DNA of 64,000 nt from Mermis nigrescens. Its lineage: Eukaryota > Nematoda > Enoplea > Mermithida > Mermithidae. Where the stretch lies: contig JAVLUZ010000346.1 in the NCBI GenBank assembly GCA_036768485.1, positions 878,001 through 942,000 of the forward strand, in the 5' to 3' direction. The stretch's first letter is position 1, and the number at the start of each line of letters is the position of its first letter. Position numbers and translations under genes: made by a program. The notes under the pieces were generated by a model. It was not told the origin of the DNA and did no database searches. It saw only the letters and a program-made list of their open reading frames with translations. Shown here piece after piece: positions 1 through 11,381 of this stretch.

Positions 1-1003
1 AACAACTTTTTAGTGTAATTTTTACAGCTTTACAATAACTCAGTACTTGGTGTAATTTATAGCGCCTACGCGCGTGTATGATCCTCGATGCTTAATACGT
101 TTTTATCATTAAGATCATGTCCAAACTCCCACAGGGAGAAGCTGAGAGACAAAAATCTGACAAAAATGACTTTTTTAAATCTAAAGTTCTTCACACCTTC
201 AAAAATAACTCAGTATTGAGTACAAAGAAAGACGACCAAGTGTGACGTGTAACCACTCAACTTGCACGTTATTTTTAGAATAGATTGCAAGATCCAATTC
301 ATAAGCGGTGCAGTTGACAAAGAAAATGTGTTTTTTTACCCCAGAGTTTAAGCTTTACATTATTTGGAATTAACTCTGTATTGAGTTTAAAGAAAGGTGC
401 CCGAATGCGATGTGTTAGTCTTTAGACGTACTTTATTTTTATTATACGTCGCGCATCCTGAATGATAACCGGAGCCACTGACAAACTGAATGAAGTAAAA
501 ACGTGTTTTTCGCGTCTACCTTCAGAGTGAAGACTTTAAACCACCGAAATTAAGTCCGTATTAATCTATCACAAACGCGGTCCACTTCATCCTGTAGCTT
601 TATTAGCTTCTTGCACTGCGTTGTTGTATTCTATTCCTTTTGGGCACTTTTGTATCGAAAAATATGTAGATGCGTCCTGAATCAGTAACAAAACAATCTC
701 TTTCTGAGCTATTTTTTTGGCAAAAATAACACAGATGAATCATCAAGGAGTATCTTGGCCGAGCTAGTAGGTTCTGGCTGCACAGTTTAATGGAGGAGGA
801 ATACTCCTACCGAAAGGCCGTCTCTTTTCAACAATTTTTGGCTCAATTTCAGAAGTTTCTATTTTGAAGTACAATTTAGAGTTCTTACATAACCCTAATG
901 ACTCGGTTGACCCAACTCTTAAATTTATCCGGAAAACCTCTCCATTTTACAAAATATTCCGTTTTTTACAATTTTAACGAGTTTTTAAAATTTCCTCTAT
1001 AAT
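1..1003. repeat. Non-coding stretch with degenerate tandem repeats of about 170 bp
   Basis: No convincing coding region. Four loosely related blocks begin near 35, 205, 365 and 545, each opening with a variant of AACTCAGTATTGAGT and continuing with comparable text (AAAGAAAG..., a TTATTTTTA stretch, then a CTGACAAA-like motif). This looks like an old, strongly diverged tandem array lying downstream of the Polinton integrase remnant. Its identity is unknown. Confidence 0.35.
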
Positions 1004-1346
1004 CTAAACATCGTCAACGAGCTGAATTTTCTGTAATTCCGATTCATACAACACACCCTCCAAATGCTCATCCATCTGATCCCTGATTACATAAACTGAC
1101 GGGCTGCGATTTATTTGCTTATCGACTACAAACGTTTCTTCGCTCCAGTTTTGTTCGTATCCCTTTTCAAATACCCCATAAACCTTACTTATGCGTACCT
1201 TATCGCCTACATTAAATTTAAATGAGCCTAAATTTTTTCGATTTTGTACGATTTTTTTAGTACTTGCTGTGCATTGCTTTCATTTACTTGCGCTGGTGCT
1301 AGTTACATATACCTATTGTGCGATGTTTTGTATTATTATAGCCCAT
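1004..1346 (-). pseudogene. Polinton/Maverick integrase remnant, C-terminal part
   Basis: Read on the minus strand, this stretch gives a short GYNNTKHRTIG motif next to the insertion point. Past frame breaks it gives a GDKVRISKV...GVFEKGY...NWSEE...FVV segment ending in YESELQKI and a stop at 1004-1006. That combination is typical of the C-terminal, chromodomain-like end of Polinton (Maverick) integrases, which insert the DNA of these large virus-like transposons. At least two frame breaks and stop codons are visible, so it is dead. The matching upstream part lies at 2798-2975, on the other side of a hAT insertion. No other Polinton genes (polymerase B, capsid, ATPase, protease) were recognised in the window, so only a fragment survives. 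Confidence 0.75.
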
Positions 1347-2797
1347 CAGCGGCTTAGCCAGGATTTTGGTTCGGGGGGGCATCAACAAACATTTTTCAAG
1401 ACTAGTTTTGCATCGAATGCCAGTAACGTTAGTAAAACTAAGTCTTCCGACCTTTAGTAGTGTATCCTAGCTAATTTATGGGTTTCTGACAATCAGAAAT
1501 ACAAAAAGTGTAAATAGCGAGAAATGTCGAAAATTTTTGGAAATTCTGCTGTTTTCATGTAGAATTTATGGCCTTTCTATTGATAAACAGTTCAGAAATC
1601 ATGAGTGGCGCAAAGTGCCGAGAAATTTAGTCATTTTTTACCGCCCTCAACATTTTGTAGCTTTGTGAATACTAATAGTCTGACAGAGCAGAAAATTATC
1701 AAATTTGTACAAAACAATTTTGACAGTTCAAGCTTCTAACAAGAAAACTGCGAATTACTAACTTTGTCTGAAGATATTTTAAGTGATTAAGGCTTTTAAA
1801 CACAATGCTGGAGCTTCACAAAAAGAAAGAAGAGTAACTGGAGTCGCTATGCGCCGGAAATTCGGAGGTTTTTGCACTTTAAACTCAATTTATGCCGCTT
1901 AAATCATACAAAACAGACAAATTAATGCCGGCGCGAAACGCCGGAAATTTTTAGAAATTCCTAACCCTTTTACCTGGCTTGTTCTCCCTAAGCTCTCTTT
2001 GCAAATGTGCAACAAGATTTTATGGCTGCGGTGGTCTGGGGTGGCGCGCTCAAGCGTTCCCAGCGGGGTCCGGGGCAGAGTCCCGGAAAATTTTGTAAAA
2101 AAAAACATTTTAAAATAAAAAGTAACGTTAAAATCTTCGCAGAATCAGCCAAATCTCGGTTCTGAACCAAGTCCAAAAACACTTAAAATTGATGAACTCC
2201 TACATTGCACAAAACTTCTGAGCTGAAATGCGTTTTTCGATCTCTGCTAATTACATAGCGCAGCAACGGGTCGCTGCCAATAAGATATAGGAAAATGTAT
2301 CAATGAAAATTCTGTTCTTACCGTTTCCAGAAGCATTTGTGGCCTTCTTATTAACAAGATGCATTTCAGAAAACAGGAAATACGCAAAAACATAAGAAAA
2401 TTTGGCCATTCCATTCATTTAAAATAGGATTATATGTCCTTGTAAAGAAAGACAAACAAAGCAGAGAATAGACAAACTGGTACACAATCATTTTCGCACT
2501 TTTACCATTATGCTCAACAAGCACGCGCAGTTTCATTCAACGAACAGATAGTGCATTAAATTACTGAAGTGATGTGAAGTGCTGGATTATTTAAGCTGAT
2601 TCAAGCTTTTAAATTCATTGGATCTATATAAAAATAAATAATAATGACTCGGCGCGAAGCGCCGAAAAATTTTGACGTTTTTTCCTGTTTGAACTCAGTT
2701 TCCTGGACACACATTATTGCAATAGAAAAATCAACAATATTCCTGAAATATTTCGGGGGGAGGATGGGCCCCCGATGCCCCCCTGGCTACGCCTATG
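1347..2797. mobile_element. hAT-type non-autonomous element, 1451 bp
   Basis: Flanked by perfect 8-bp direct repeats TAGCCCAT (1339-1346 and 2798-2805). The ends are imperfect inverted repeats: left CAGCGGCTTAGCCAGG, right (reverse complement) CATAGGCGTAGCCAGG. An 8-bp target duplication with CA...TG ends fits the hAT superfamily. No transposase is readable inside. GCGC palindrome boxes occur near 1930 and 2650. It interrupts a Polinton integrase remnant. Confidence 0.8.
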
Positions 2798-2975
2798 TAG
2801 CCCATTACCAATTTTTGCAATACATCAGTGTATTTGTGCGTATTGTTTTTTGTGAAATAGCGCCAAATGCGTTCTTTCAAAGAACGATTGAAATGTTCTA
2901 CTACGCACACTTTAAGTTCACTTTTAGTTGAAAAAACACTACATGATTTTCGTGTAAATGTTTTTGAAATTTTTT
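2798..2975 (-). pseudogene. Polinton/Maverick integrase remnant, core part
   Basis: The minus-strand translation shows a VVEHFNRSLKERIW motif followed by RYFTKNN...YTDVLQKL, and in another frame just upstream a KHLHENHV segment. This is the region of Polinton integrases (DDE, retroviral-type fold) that holds the catalytic glutamate helix; here the E of VVEHFNRSL occupies that position. The fragment stops at the hAT insertion and continues at 1346-1004; both sides carry the same MGY codons because they lie in the target duplication. Sequence upstream of about 2975 is too decayed to read securely. Confidence 0.75.
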
Positions 2976-3398
2976 AATTTGTTAATCTGGTGCCTGCGTC
3001 ACTTTGCCCTTTTTCTGGCCTTTTGGCCACTGCTAGCTTAAATTAATTTAAATGCATTGACTATAGAAGTGTACGCTCCATGCAAATTTGCTAAAAACGT
3101 CAATAAAATTTTATGGAAATGCGTATCCTGAATTTTGTATCTTTAATGATTTCAAGTCTACTGAATCGATGGCCCATTGTTAATCTATTCTTGAAACTAT
3201 TACTTACTGCGCGCATATTTTTTGCGAGCTGGTTTATTCACTGTGCAAACCTGCTTAATCCGGCTTGAAAGATGACGACGTCTGTCCGGAACATTATGAA
3301 GGAAGGCATAATCGCTAAACAATAAGCTTCCGTTGCTTCCTGTCTATGGCTAGTGTGGTCGACTGTTTGATCAACATTTTTTACGTGATACTTGCGAC

Positions 3399-3651
3399 CA
3401 TAGGTGGGCGGCACCCAAATTCTGGTGTCCAAGATTTTTCAAAGATCAAAAAATGGCCTTAAAAATGGTGATTTGGCGAAAAACACCATTTTTCAACGTT
3501 TTTTTATTGAGCACTATCCATTAGCATCAAAAAATTGCGAAAAAAAGAAAAATTTTCAAAAATTGAATTCTGTGGGGGGTATTTTGATTTCGGGGGAGGT
3601 ATTTCAACTTCTGGGGGATGCAAACCCACAAACCCCCCACGCCCAACGTTT
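3399..3651 (+). mobile_element. Family B MITE copy (hAT-like, about 240 bp)
   Basis: Starts with CATAGGTGGGCGGCACC, contains the family core AAAATGGCCTTAAAAATGG and the GAATTCTG...GGGGG tract, and ends in CCCCCCACGCCCA. No matching target duplication is seen, and the right tip is mutated. Confidence 0.7.
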
Positions 3652-4114
3652 CATTGTTTGTTATTGATGCGGTTTGGCAATCGCAACCGTCTCACCATAA
3701 CTCGATAAACTGTAGAATATCACAACTGTGCTGTTGGTTTAAAGCTATTTTGTGAGGCACTTTAATTTTTTCAAAAACCTCAAAGTTAAATGGAACAGAC
3801 TATAGATAATTTCTATTTTATCAAGTACTCAAATTCCTGCTTTGATTAGGAATATTTATGGTCGGCTCAAATTATGAATCAAACGTCAAACGTCAACGGG
3901 AGAGATAATATTAACATTAGTTGTGCATAACGAGCATTAATGCTGTAATTTATTTATCCCAGAAATTCAATAAAGGAATAATGAAATAAATCGTTGGAGA
4001 AACACTTATGTAAGATAATTCGCTTAAATCTACTTATGCGTTTACTAATTCCACCAGCGCCTGCCTGTGCTATCTTGGCACCAAGTTTGTGATCTTTCAT
4101 TTATGTAATTATAG

Positions 4115-4460
4115 CCAACTTTTTCAGGAAACCTTGTGCATGGATCACTATTCCAGAGTCGATGTAAATCGATTATAAAAGCTGGTGAAAAATGAAACAG
4201 CGGTCGTATTAATGTGCATTGCATTGCAAGTACATAGACGATAAACAGCATTGCAATTGATAAGCGCTCGAAGTTTATTGTGCAAAATTACATAACAGTG
4301 AACTGTATATAGCCTGTTCCACAAAACCTTGTACATGGATCACAATCTCTTAGTCAACGTTAGTCGAGTACAAAAGCGGTTTAAAATGAAGCATCAATCA
4401 CGATACTGTGCATAAAAGTTGATGAGCACGTGAAGCTTCACTAATCAAAATTGAATTACA
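4115..4460. repeat. Two-copy diverged tandem duplication, about 195-bp unit
   Basis: Two successive blocks share ACCTTGTGCATGGATCAC / ACCTTGTACATGGATCAC, then AGTCGA..., ACAAAAGC..., AAAATGAA and a second half ending in an AAATTACA/GAATTACA motif. Copies begin near 4130 and 4325. No coding potential is seen. Confidence 0.5.
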
Positions 4461-4828
4461 GTAGGCCGCCTAAAAACAACTTTTGTAGCTGCTCAATTCT
4501 GCGCTTAAAATTGATTTAATTGCGCAAATCTTCGCGAAATAGACTAAAGAAGCCAGTTTTGTATAGTATACTTTTTAATAAGATGCACGAAACCGTGCGA
4601 TAAGGAAATGCTTCGTTGCTCTAATACGCGATTCCTCCATTCTACGACGAAGTATTTACGGAGTTAATGTAATCGTTTTACGAGCAGTAAAAAATAGGGG
4701 TTACAAACAATAATAGCTTTTTTGATTACTGATTGTCATAATGCAGTAGGTTAAAGAAACAGACTATGGATACTCGCTAGAGCGCTGTAAATTAATTTCC
4801 ATGGTTAAGGTTCGTGGAGTAAACTACA

Positions 4829-4831
<3 letters not shown>

Positions 4832-4860
<29 letters not shown>
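4832..4860. repeat. (TG)n microsatellite
   Basis: About 14 uninterrupted TG dinucleotides. Confidence 0.95.
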
Positions 4861-4985
4861 CTGTTACAAAATAAAAAGATATGCATTTTCTTGCAATAAC
4901 ACAGTAGAAACATGTTAGTACTGTATCTTAGGAGCAAAAAGAAGGAAAGAAAGGAAAAAAGATAAAAGAAATGCTTGCAGGCTAC

Positions 4986-5335
4986 CGTTTTTTTCCACTT
5001 TTTGGTCTATTTGTCAACCAAAATTTTAGGAAATAGAAAAAATTTTTGGGCTTGGTTGGCATTTGTGGAAAATTTTTGTAATGTTAAAAATGCGTTTTAG
5101 AGAGGTAAAACCAAAAATTTTTCGGCGCTTCGCGCCGCATTGAATTAATTCGTACTTGTTATTAATCTTTGAGCCGCGCCGCACCAATTTCAGCATTTTT
5201 GTCGGCAATCTGGTCTGGAACTCCACTACGATTGAAAATTCTTATCTTCTGCACGGATTTTGGTTAGTTTTTGTAATGCAAAAATGCGTTTTAGAGAGGT
5301 AAAACGGCATTGGTGTAGCTGGTTCACATATGTAT
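4986..5335. repeat. Family F repeat, copy 1
   Basis: Contains TTTTTCCACTTTTTGGTCT at its left edge, a GCGCTTCGCGCC box near 5128, GTACTTGTTATTAATCTTTG, and a repeated AATGCAAAAATGCGTTTTAG motif. The same order of motifs appears at 5850-6170 and 60075-60715. Confidence 0.6.
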
Positions 5336-5466
5336 TAAGATAGCCACGTTATAGGTACGTATGCAGCAGGTAGTATCCGGTGAAAGCTGCCACCGAACTG
5401 GTTTGATTTGAGTCAAGTCGAAAACAAATAAGGCAGTCATCAGATTTTTTCCAGTAGATTCATGTG

Positions 5467-5605
5467 ACTGACCAAAAGTTAGTGCCAGCGTTTAAAATAA
5501 GCCTAAGTAATGGGATGCAACTCGCGTCGCTCGCTTCGCTCGCTCCGCTCGTCGCATCCCATTACTCAGGCTTATTCTAAACGCTGGCACCAATATTTGG
5601 TCAGT
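5467..5605. repeat. Near-perfect 139-bp palindrome
   Basis: Left arm ACTGACCAAAAGTTAGTGCC...CCTAAGTAATGGGATGC mirrors right arm GCATCCCATTACTCAGG...GGCACCAATATTTGGTCAGT. The centre is a CGCTCGCTTCGCTCGCTCC stretch. A related but weaker palindrome lies at 18369-18660. Confidence 0.85.
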
Positions 5606-5689
5606 CCATGATACTAAGCCTAAGCCTAATCAGCTGGTAAACCAGCAAAACATCACGAATACCTTACAATCTTTATCGAAATTAACCAG

Positions 5690-5752
5690 CGTTAGTCGAT
5701 TGGTTATGGTTCTGGACTTTAGAGCAAGGGGTCCACGTTTCGAATCCGACTG
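5690..5752 (+). repeat. Possible tRNA-derived SINE or tRNA pseudogene
   Basis: TAGTCGATTGGTTATGG resembles a pol III A box region. CGTTTCGAATCC, about 30 bases downstream, resembles a B box (GGTTCGANTCC with one extra T). GGACTTTAGAGC between them looks like an anticodon arm. The acceptor stem does not pair well and there is no obvious poly(A) tail, so a functional tRNA is unlikely. Confidence 0.3.
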
Positions 5753-5849
5753 CCAGCAACTTTCTCTCGTTTCCTCAGATGCTATCGACCGCACACATAC
5801 GCCCTTATAATATGACTATGTTAATACATATGTGAACCTGCTACACGAA

Positions 5850-6170
5850 TGCCGGTAAAACTGCAAGAAATTCTCAGCCGAATTGTTTTAATTCTTACTT
5901 GTTAGTAATGTTCAAGCCGCGCCGCGCCAATCGCAGCATTTTTATCGACAATCTGGTCTTAGGACTTCACTACGATTGAAAATCCTTACCTTCTGCACGG
6001 ATTTGGTTAGTTTTTGTAATGCAAAAATGCGTTTTAGAGCTAAAATTTCAAAATTTTTCTGCGCTTCGCGCCATTTGATAAATTATAGTTTAAATAGTCA
6101 GAAGCGACTTCAGAATTGGCTAAAATATTTTACTGAAGGAAAGAAATTCAAGTTTCAACAGAAATAAGCA
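5850..6170. repeat. Family F repeat, copy 2
   Basis: Same motif order as copy 1: TTTTAATTCTTACTTGTTAG, GCCGCGCCGCGCCAA, GCAGCATTTTTATCGACAAT, ACTACGATTGAAAATCC, AATGCAAAAATGCGTTTTAG, then a GCGCTTCGCGCC box near 6061. Confidence 0.65.
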
Positions 6171-6188
6171 TACTGATCATGATATTTC

Positions 6189-7990
6189 CAGGGTTGGAAA
6201 AAACCAAAGTTTGAAAATTTCCGATATTTTGGTTTTTTATGGTTTTTCATGGTTTTTTAATGGTTTTTTATAGTTTTTTATGGTTTTTTAATGGTTAAAT
6301 TTCGGTTTTTATATCTTAGTCGTGAGTATAAGTGTTTAAATGCTTGATTATGATTAAAAACCACTAAATTGAAGAACAGGCATGAGTTGCCTAACCAATT
6401 ATTCAGGAAAAATAACAAAAGTGAACAATTTTAAATTTATTCAATAGAATAAACAGCAACATTAAGAATCATTTTCTTCTTGTTCATTTTCATCGCTAGA
6501 AATATCTAGGCAGAGTTTTTGAAGAATATGGTGTGAACCGATTTTGCGCCATTCCGGCAGAACTGCCATACAATTATGCAAAAACGATACTTTGTGTCAC
6601 TAAAAGACGCGGAAAAAAATAATAAACCAAATCCATACAAAACTCACAGAGTTACGGTACTTCTAACATCATACTTCGACGTTCACCATTTCGAGCCACT
6701 TTAAGGAATTTTAGCACTTTATCAAAGGTTTCCAATTTTTACTAATTAATATTTTCCTGCCATTTTCAAGGTCGCAGATTCCAAAAATTAGGTTATACTG
6801 CGTGGAAACCAAGATTAAAGAAAAATTTTTTTGTAATTTTTTGCCCAAATTTTCAAGAAATTTTTTTAATTTCACTATTTTTAGCATTGTTTTCATCCAG
6901 TTGAAGATTTCTACTTGAATACAACTCAAACAGCATTTTTGGATTATCTTAAAGTTCCAACCATTTGAAGATTCAAACAGTGGAAATGCAAAATAACATG
7001 TACCCAACTTAGGTCGACCTAAGCATCTATACATCGACCTAAGCATCTATACATTGACCTAAGCATCTATACCTCGACCTAAGCGGGAGCGACCTCGACC
7101 TAAGCAGCCAAAAACACCTTCTCAGATAAACTAAGCCTAAGCCTAAGCGTCATTTAAGCACAAACTTGAATTTTCACATTATCTAGACAGAAAGAACATG
7201 CAAAAAATTGTTTTTTTCAAATTTAAAAATTTTCACACAAAATTTCTTTTCCCGTGAAATAAAAGTTATTTTTTCGTAATCAGCGACCTTGAAAATGTCA
7301 GATACATATGTTTTCAGCCCAAATTCGGGACATTTTTGGTAAACTGTAAAATATCTCACTTTAATGTAGCTATATCCTGAATAACTCTATCTTCACCAAT
7401 ATTGGTCCGTTTTTCATAAAATTTTTTTCCCGCACTTCCTTTATGCATGTCCTCCTCATTTAAATCAGTATCGTTCCTTTCCACGTACATCTGCAAGTTT
7501 TCCGTTCACACCATATAGTAAAGTTTAGCCATCTAGGCTCGTTCCTTCGAGTTGGGACATGTCTTTCCTGAAATTTTGAAAAACTGGAAAAATTTCAATC
7601 TTTTAATGCTATTTTTGGCCGTTTTTGGCCTTTTTGGCATTCGGTCCCCCCAAAAATAAGTTGGTCCCCCCCAAAATAGGAGGGTCAGCTACGTGCCTAG
7701 ATCATCATTACATTACGATTATAATTACGTCTCTCTTACAAAAAAATTCAACCAAAATGAAAATAAACTATTTCATGCCGTTTATTCCCTAAATACTTAG
7801 TCTACTCTATGCTAGAGTAAAGAGTACTATTTGCACATGTTTACAAATGATGAAATATGAATCTTGCGACATTTTTTAACATCGACTTAAAAGACCAAAA
7901 AAACCAAAAACCAGGCCGATTTTCAAACCATAAAAAAGCATAAAAACCAAAAAAACCAAAAAAACAAAAAACCATGCCCGGCCAACCCTG
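6189..7990. mobile_element. hAT-type element with CAGGGTTGG ends, 1802 bp
   Basis: Flanked by perfect 8-bp duplications GATATTTC (6181-6188 and 7991-7998). Ends are CAGGGTTGG...CCAACCCTG. Just inside each end are runs of GGTTTTTTATGG-type sequence and its complement. No transposase was recognised in any frame. A 20-bp minisatellite (7012-7110) sits inside, and a family C fragment ending in CAGCTACGTGCCTAG lies near 7640-7700. A sister element occupies 35445-36548. Confidence 0.85.
7012..7110. repeat. Minisatellite, about 20-bp unit (GACCTAAGCATCTATACATC)
   Basis: About four to five units of GACCTAAGCATCTATAC plus CTCGACCTAAGCGGGAGCG at the edge. The reverse-complement array with the same edge sequence is at 35146-35412. 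Confidence 0.85.
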
Positions 7991-8016
7991 GATATTTCTA
8001 GTAGACCATATACAGT

Positions 8017-8408
8017 GCCCTGTTGAGGATCCAGAGGAAATAGACTGCTGTTCAGGCTGTAGTTGAAGCAGACTAACGCATTGTCAGTACGTGTGATAGC
8101 TGAGGAAGTCGTCTTGTCCTATGGATAAATTCAAAATATTCTGAGCGATGGCTTGGGTTTGTGCAAACTTTCTGCAAGATGGGGTCCAAAAGCAGTTGCA
8201 AGAAATTGTCATGACAGCACTGCAACGCTTTTGGGACCCAACTTGTAGAAAGCTAGCACAAACCCAAACGATCAGGCAGAATAGTTTGAATTGATGCTTA
8301 GGACAAGCCCACTTCCTTATCTACCACACTCAGTGACAATCATTGGTTTGCTTCAACTACAGCCTGAACAGCAGTCCCATTTTCCTCTCTGGAATGCCTC
8401 AACAGGGC
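8017..8408. repeat. Fold-back element: long hairpin over about 390 bp
   Basis: The left end GCCCTGTTGAGG...CTGCTGTTCAGGCTGTAG is mirrored by CTACAGCCTGAACAGCAG...CCTCAACAGGGC. Pairing continues inward (TTGGGTTTGTGC / GCACAAACCCAA, GGGTCCAAAAGC / GCTTTTGGGACCC) to a short loop near 8210. Target duplications are not clear. No ORF of interest. Confidence 0.85.
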
Positions 8409-9689
8409 GCCCTTCCCAATGATCATCCTGAATGCTTTCTTTTCCACCTCTTAATCACTTGGACCAGTCATAAATTGTTGTTTTATTAGGAGCACTGTCT
8501 CAGTAGACTTTTTGCAGAGCGATCGGAATGTCTTTCGGAATTCCATCCAAGTTTAACCACGAATTTAATGTTTGTTTAACTTCAAATTTTGAGTTTTTCA
8601 TAATTGCATAAAGTATGATAATGATAAACGACTACCAATCAGCAACAAACATGCCGACAAAATTGAAAACTTGCAAGTTGATACAGTAAAGGTTCAGCTT
8701 CATAAACATATAATTTGTTTAATTCAATTTTGTTTCTATCAGAAGTTATAGGTTCATTCCGGGAACTTTTCGATCAACCCTCGAATACCTGGCCAAAGAC
8801 CGGTCTTCCAGATGATACCGGCAGCCAAAAATTATGGTTGGTTGCCGGTTCGAGAAAGGATTGTTTTTGGAATATCTTACCTCATAATTTTTTTGAAACA
8901 TTCTGCATGTCTGCATGCATTATTTGCGTTTGTTTTATCCATCCCAATTAACTCGCATTTAGCCTCATCAGTCAGTATACTAATTGTTTAAAACTATATT
9001 TTTCAGAGTTTGCATTGTGTTCACTTCAAGAAAATTTGTTTAGGCCTTTTTACCATTATCAGCTCAATTCCGCAAGTTCTTTAAGGGCTAGACAACTATC
9101 GCTGAAAATCGACCTTATTATGGAAAATTTCTACCCTATCCTTAAAGTCGAATTGATCAGCCTTTTTAAAAATAAAATTGTAAAAATTTATTACCTTTAT
9201 CAGGCAAATGGTGCGCGAAAATTCTGGCTTTTTTATTTTTTAAAACATTATTTAACATTACATTTGGCATGAAGTGCTAAAGAATTTGACTCTTTTTTTA
9301 GCTCAATATGATTGCTTTTTGAAGATACGATTATACAAGCAATGCTGAAGCTCATTACTGTTTTTGCCACAAAATTTGCAGCCTTAATCATGTTTAAACT
9401 TCGCTTAGATTTATAACTGCTTCTTTTATGCAAAACAGGAAATAAAAATATTATATCTTGCAGAAATATTGATAGATATTATTCATTTCAGCTCAATTTG
9501 AGGACTTTCTCAAAATAGATGTATGGATAAATTAGTAAAATCCGCATAATTAATGGAAAACTGTGGCATTTCATCATCTTCGATCTAATTTCGAGGCATT
9601 TAGGGTTTATGAGAAGAAGGTAAAATTTGGGTATTAAGATTTTTGTCCTCTGAAATTTTGCACCAGCTGTAAAACTATAACCTAGTACA
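8409..9689. other. No recognisable feature
   Basis: AT-rich sequence. Open stretches at 8715-8951 and 9015-9272 have no recognisable motifs, no conserved splice context and biased low-complexity composition; I do not call them genes. Confidence 0.4.
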
Positions 9690-9860
9690 AAAATGTATTC
9701 CCGTATCCAGGATTTTATCTCAGGGCGTTGCTAACTTTGAAGTCGGATCGGATATATCGAGAACCATTAAGAGATAGGCGAAAATAAGGCATCTTTGAGC
9801 GATTCTCAATGAGCTCTATACAATGACGAAGAAAAATAAAATTTCAAAAATTTTGAATCG
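9690..9860. mobile_element. Family D fragment (truncated hAT-like element)
   Basis: CCCGTATCCAGGATTTTATCT followed by TCGAGAACCATTAAGAGATAGGCGAAAATAA matches the start of the family D copy at 47857. The rest of the element is not recognisable. Confidence 0.55.
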
Positions 9861-10346
9861 AGAATACTTTTAAACTCAATTTTGCAGCCTTTTGAGACAA
9901 ACAGTGCAAAACGTGCATATCATAAAAGTGGCATGAAGTGCCCAAAATTTTTGACTTCCTTTATCCACTTAAGTTGACTTTTGAAGCTATCTGAATATAG
10001 ACAGTGCTCAACTATATTCGGCGCAAAGCGCCAGAACATTTTAACGTTTTTATCCATTTAATCTCGAATTTGCAAGCTCCTTGGAATCAGTGTTTTTTTT
10101 GTACAAGGTCCGTTTGTACATGTACAAAGATGGTCCCCAGAAGTCTTTGTACATTTTGTACATGCAAATTTTTGTGTACTCAGAGCGGTAAAGCAGGGTT
10201 TTCGATCTTTTGGTAGTGTATTTTAGCTAATTTCTGGGTTTCCAACGCCAAAAATTACTAAAAATTATCTGAAAACGGCATCGAAGCGCCAAAAAATGGT
10301 GACATTTTTCCATTCTAAATGCAAATTCTGCCATTTTAATAATATA

Positions 10347-10954
10347 CAGTCGAACTTGCTTAATGCGTACACCCAAGGGACCAAGCCCTTGTGTATGCAT
10401 TATCCGAGTGTACGCATTATCCGAATACCCCAGATTTTTAACAATGAATACACTATTATGCGATAAAATCATTTTTTAAAGAAAAAATCAGCAATACTCT
10501 GGTTTAACATATTTTCACGCTTAAAGTCACAAAACTCTTCGATATCATTCATTTCGCTGTGCCTAAAGTATTCGTCGAACACAGAAAACGTATTCAGAAA
10601 ATTGTATTGCCAGGAAGGAAATGAGAAATAATGTAATAGGGTACGCTACTTCGCTATTTTAACTGATCATGGAATGTTCATGATCGAAATAAAAGCCGTA
10701 TGCATTATCCGAAGAGCTGATCGCATTATCCGAAGTGAAAAAATACACGCTTTATGCATTAAGCCGGGTAGTTTAACATGCAGGCATAGGCCGATGGATG
10801 AAATCGGCTGTACGCATTACGCATTAACCGAGTACGCATTATCCCATGCTATTGCCTTATGTTTTACATTGCCTTTCGGTCCGGACCTAGCCAAACTGTA
10901 CGCATTATGCGAGAAAACGCATTATCCCGTGTACGCATTATTGAAGTTCAACTG
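10347..10954. mobile_element. Tigger/mariner-like MITE with TA duplication, 608 bp
   Basis: Ends CAGTCGAACTTGCTTAATGC and (reverse complement) CAGTTGAACTTCAATAATGC, flanked by TA on both sides. Inserted at a TATA site of the family A consensus. Inside are many copies of GTACGCATTATCCGA and variants in both orientations, concentrated in the outer parts. No transposase is present. Confidence 0.8.
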
Positions 10955-11381
10955 TATAGGACAAATAATTTATCAGTTCAGCGCGAAGCGCCAAAAATTT
11001 TGGGAATTTTACACCTTTTTACAGTTTTTGTCTTCCTAAAAATCCTTGTACATTTTGTACACACAAATTTTTGGGTACTATAATATGGTACAGCAGCGAT
11101 TTTAGTGTGGTAAAAACAGAGTTCTTCGACTCTTCGTAGTGTGTTTTAGCTAATTTCTGGGTCTCTAAGGGCAAAAATCACTAAGAATCGTCTTAAATTG
11201 GCGCAAAGCGCCAAAAAATTTGACATTTTTACTTTTGAAATGCAATTTCTGCCATTATAAAGATATATTGAACACACAATTACTCATTTTGGCTTGAAGC
11301 GCCGAAATTTTCTCGAATTTCAGACCTTTTTTCCAATTTTTGTCTTCCCAAAAATCTTTGTACATGTACAAAGACGGTCCT

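Noticed and set aside
4832..4860. TG repeat as a possible regulatory Z-DNA element
   Set aside because: Common simple repeat with no gene start nearby.
5690..5752. A functional tRNA gene
   Set aside because: B box has an inserted base and the acceptor arms do not pair; kept only as a possible SINE or pseudogene.
6711..7046. 111-residue minus-strand ORF inside the CAGGGTTGG hAT element
   Set aside because: No BED zinc finger, no hAT dimerisation motif, low-complexity Lys/Leu/Asn composition; not a transposase.
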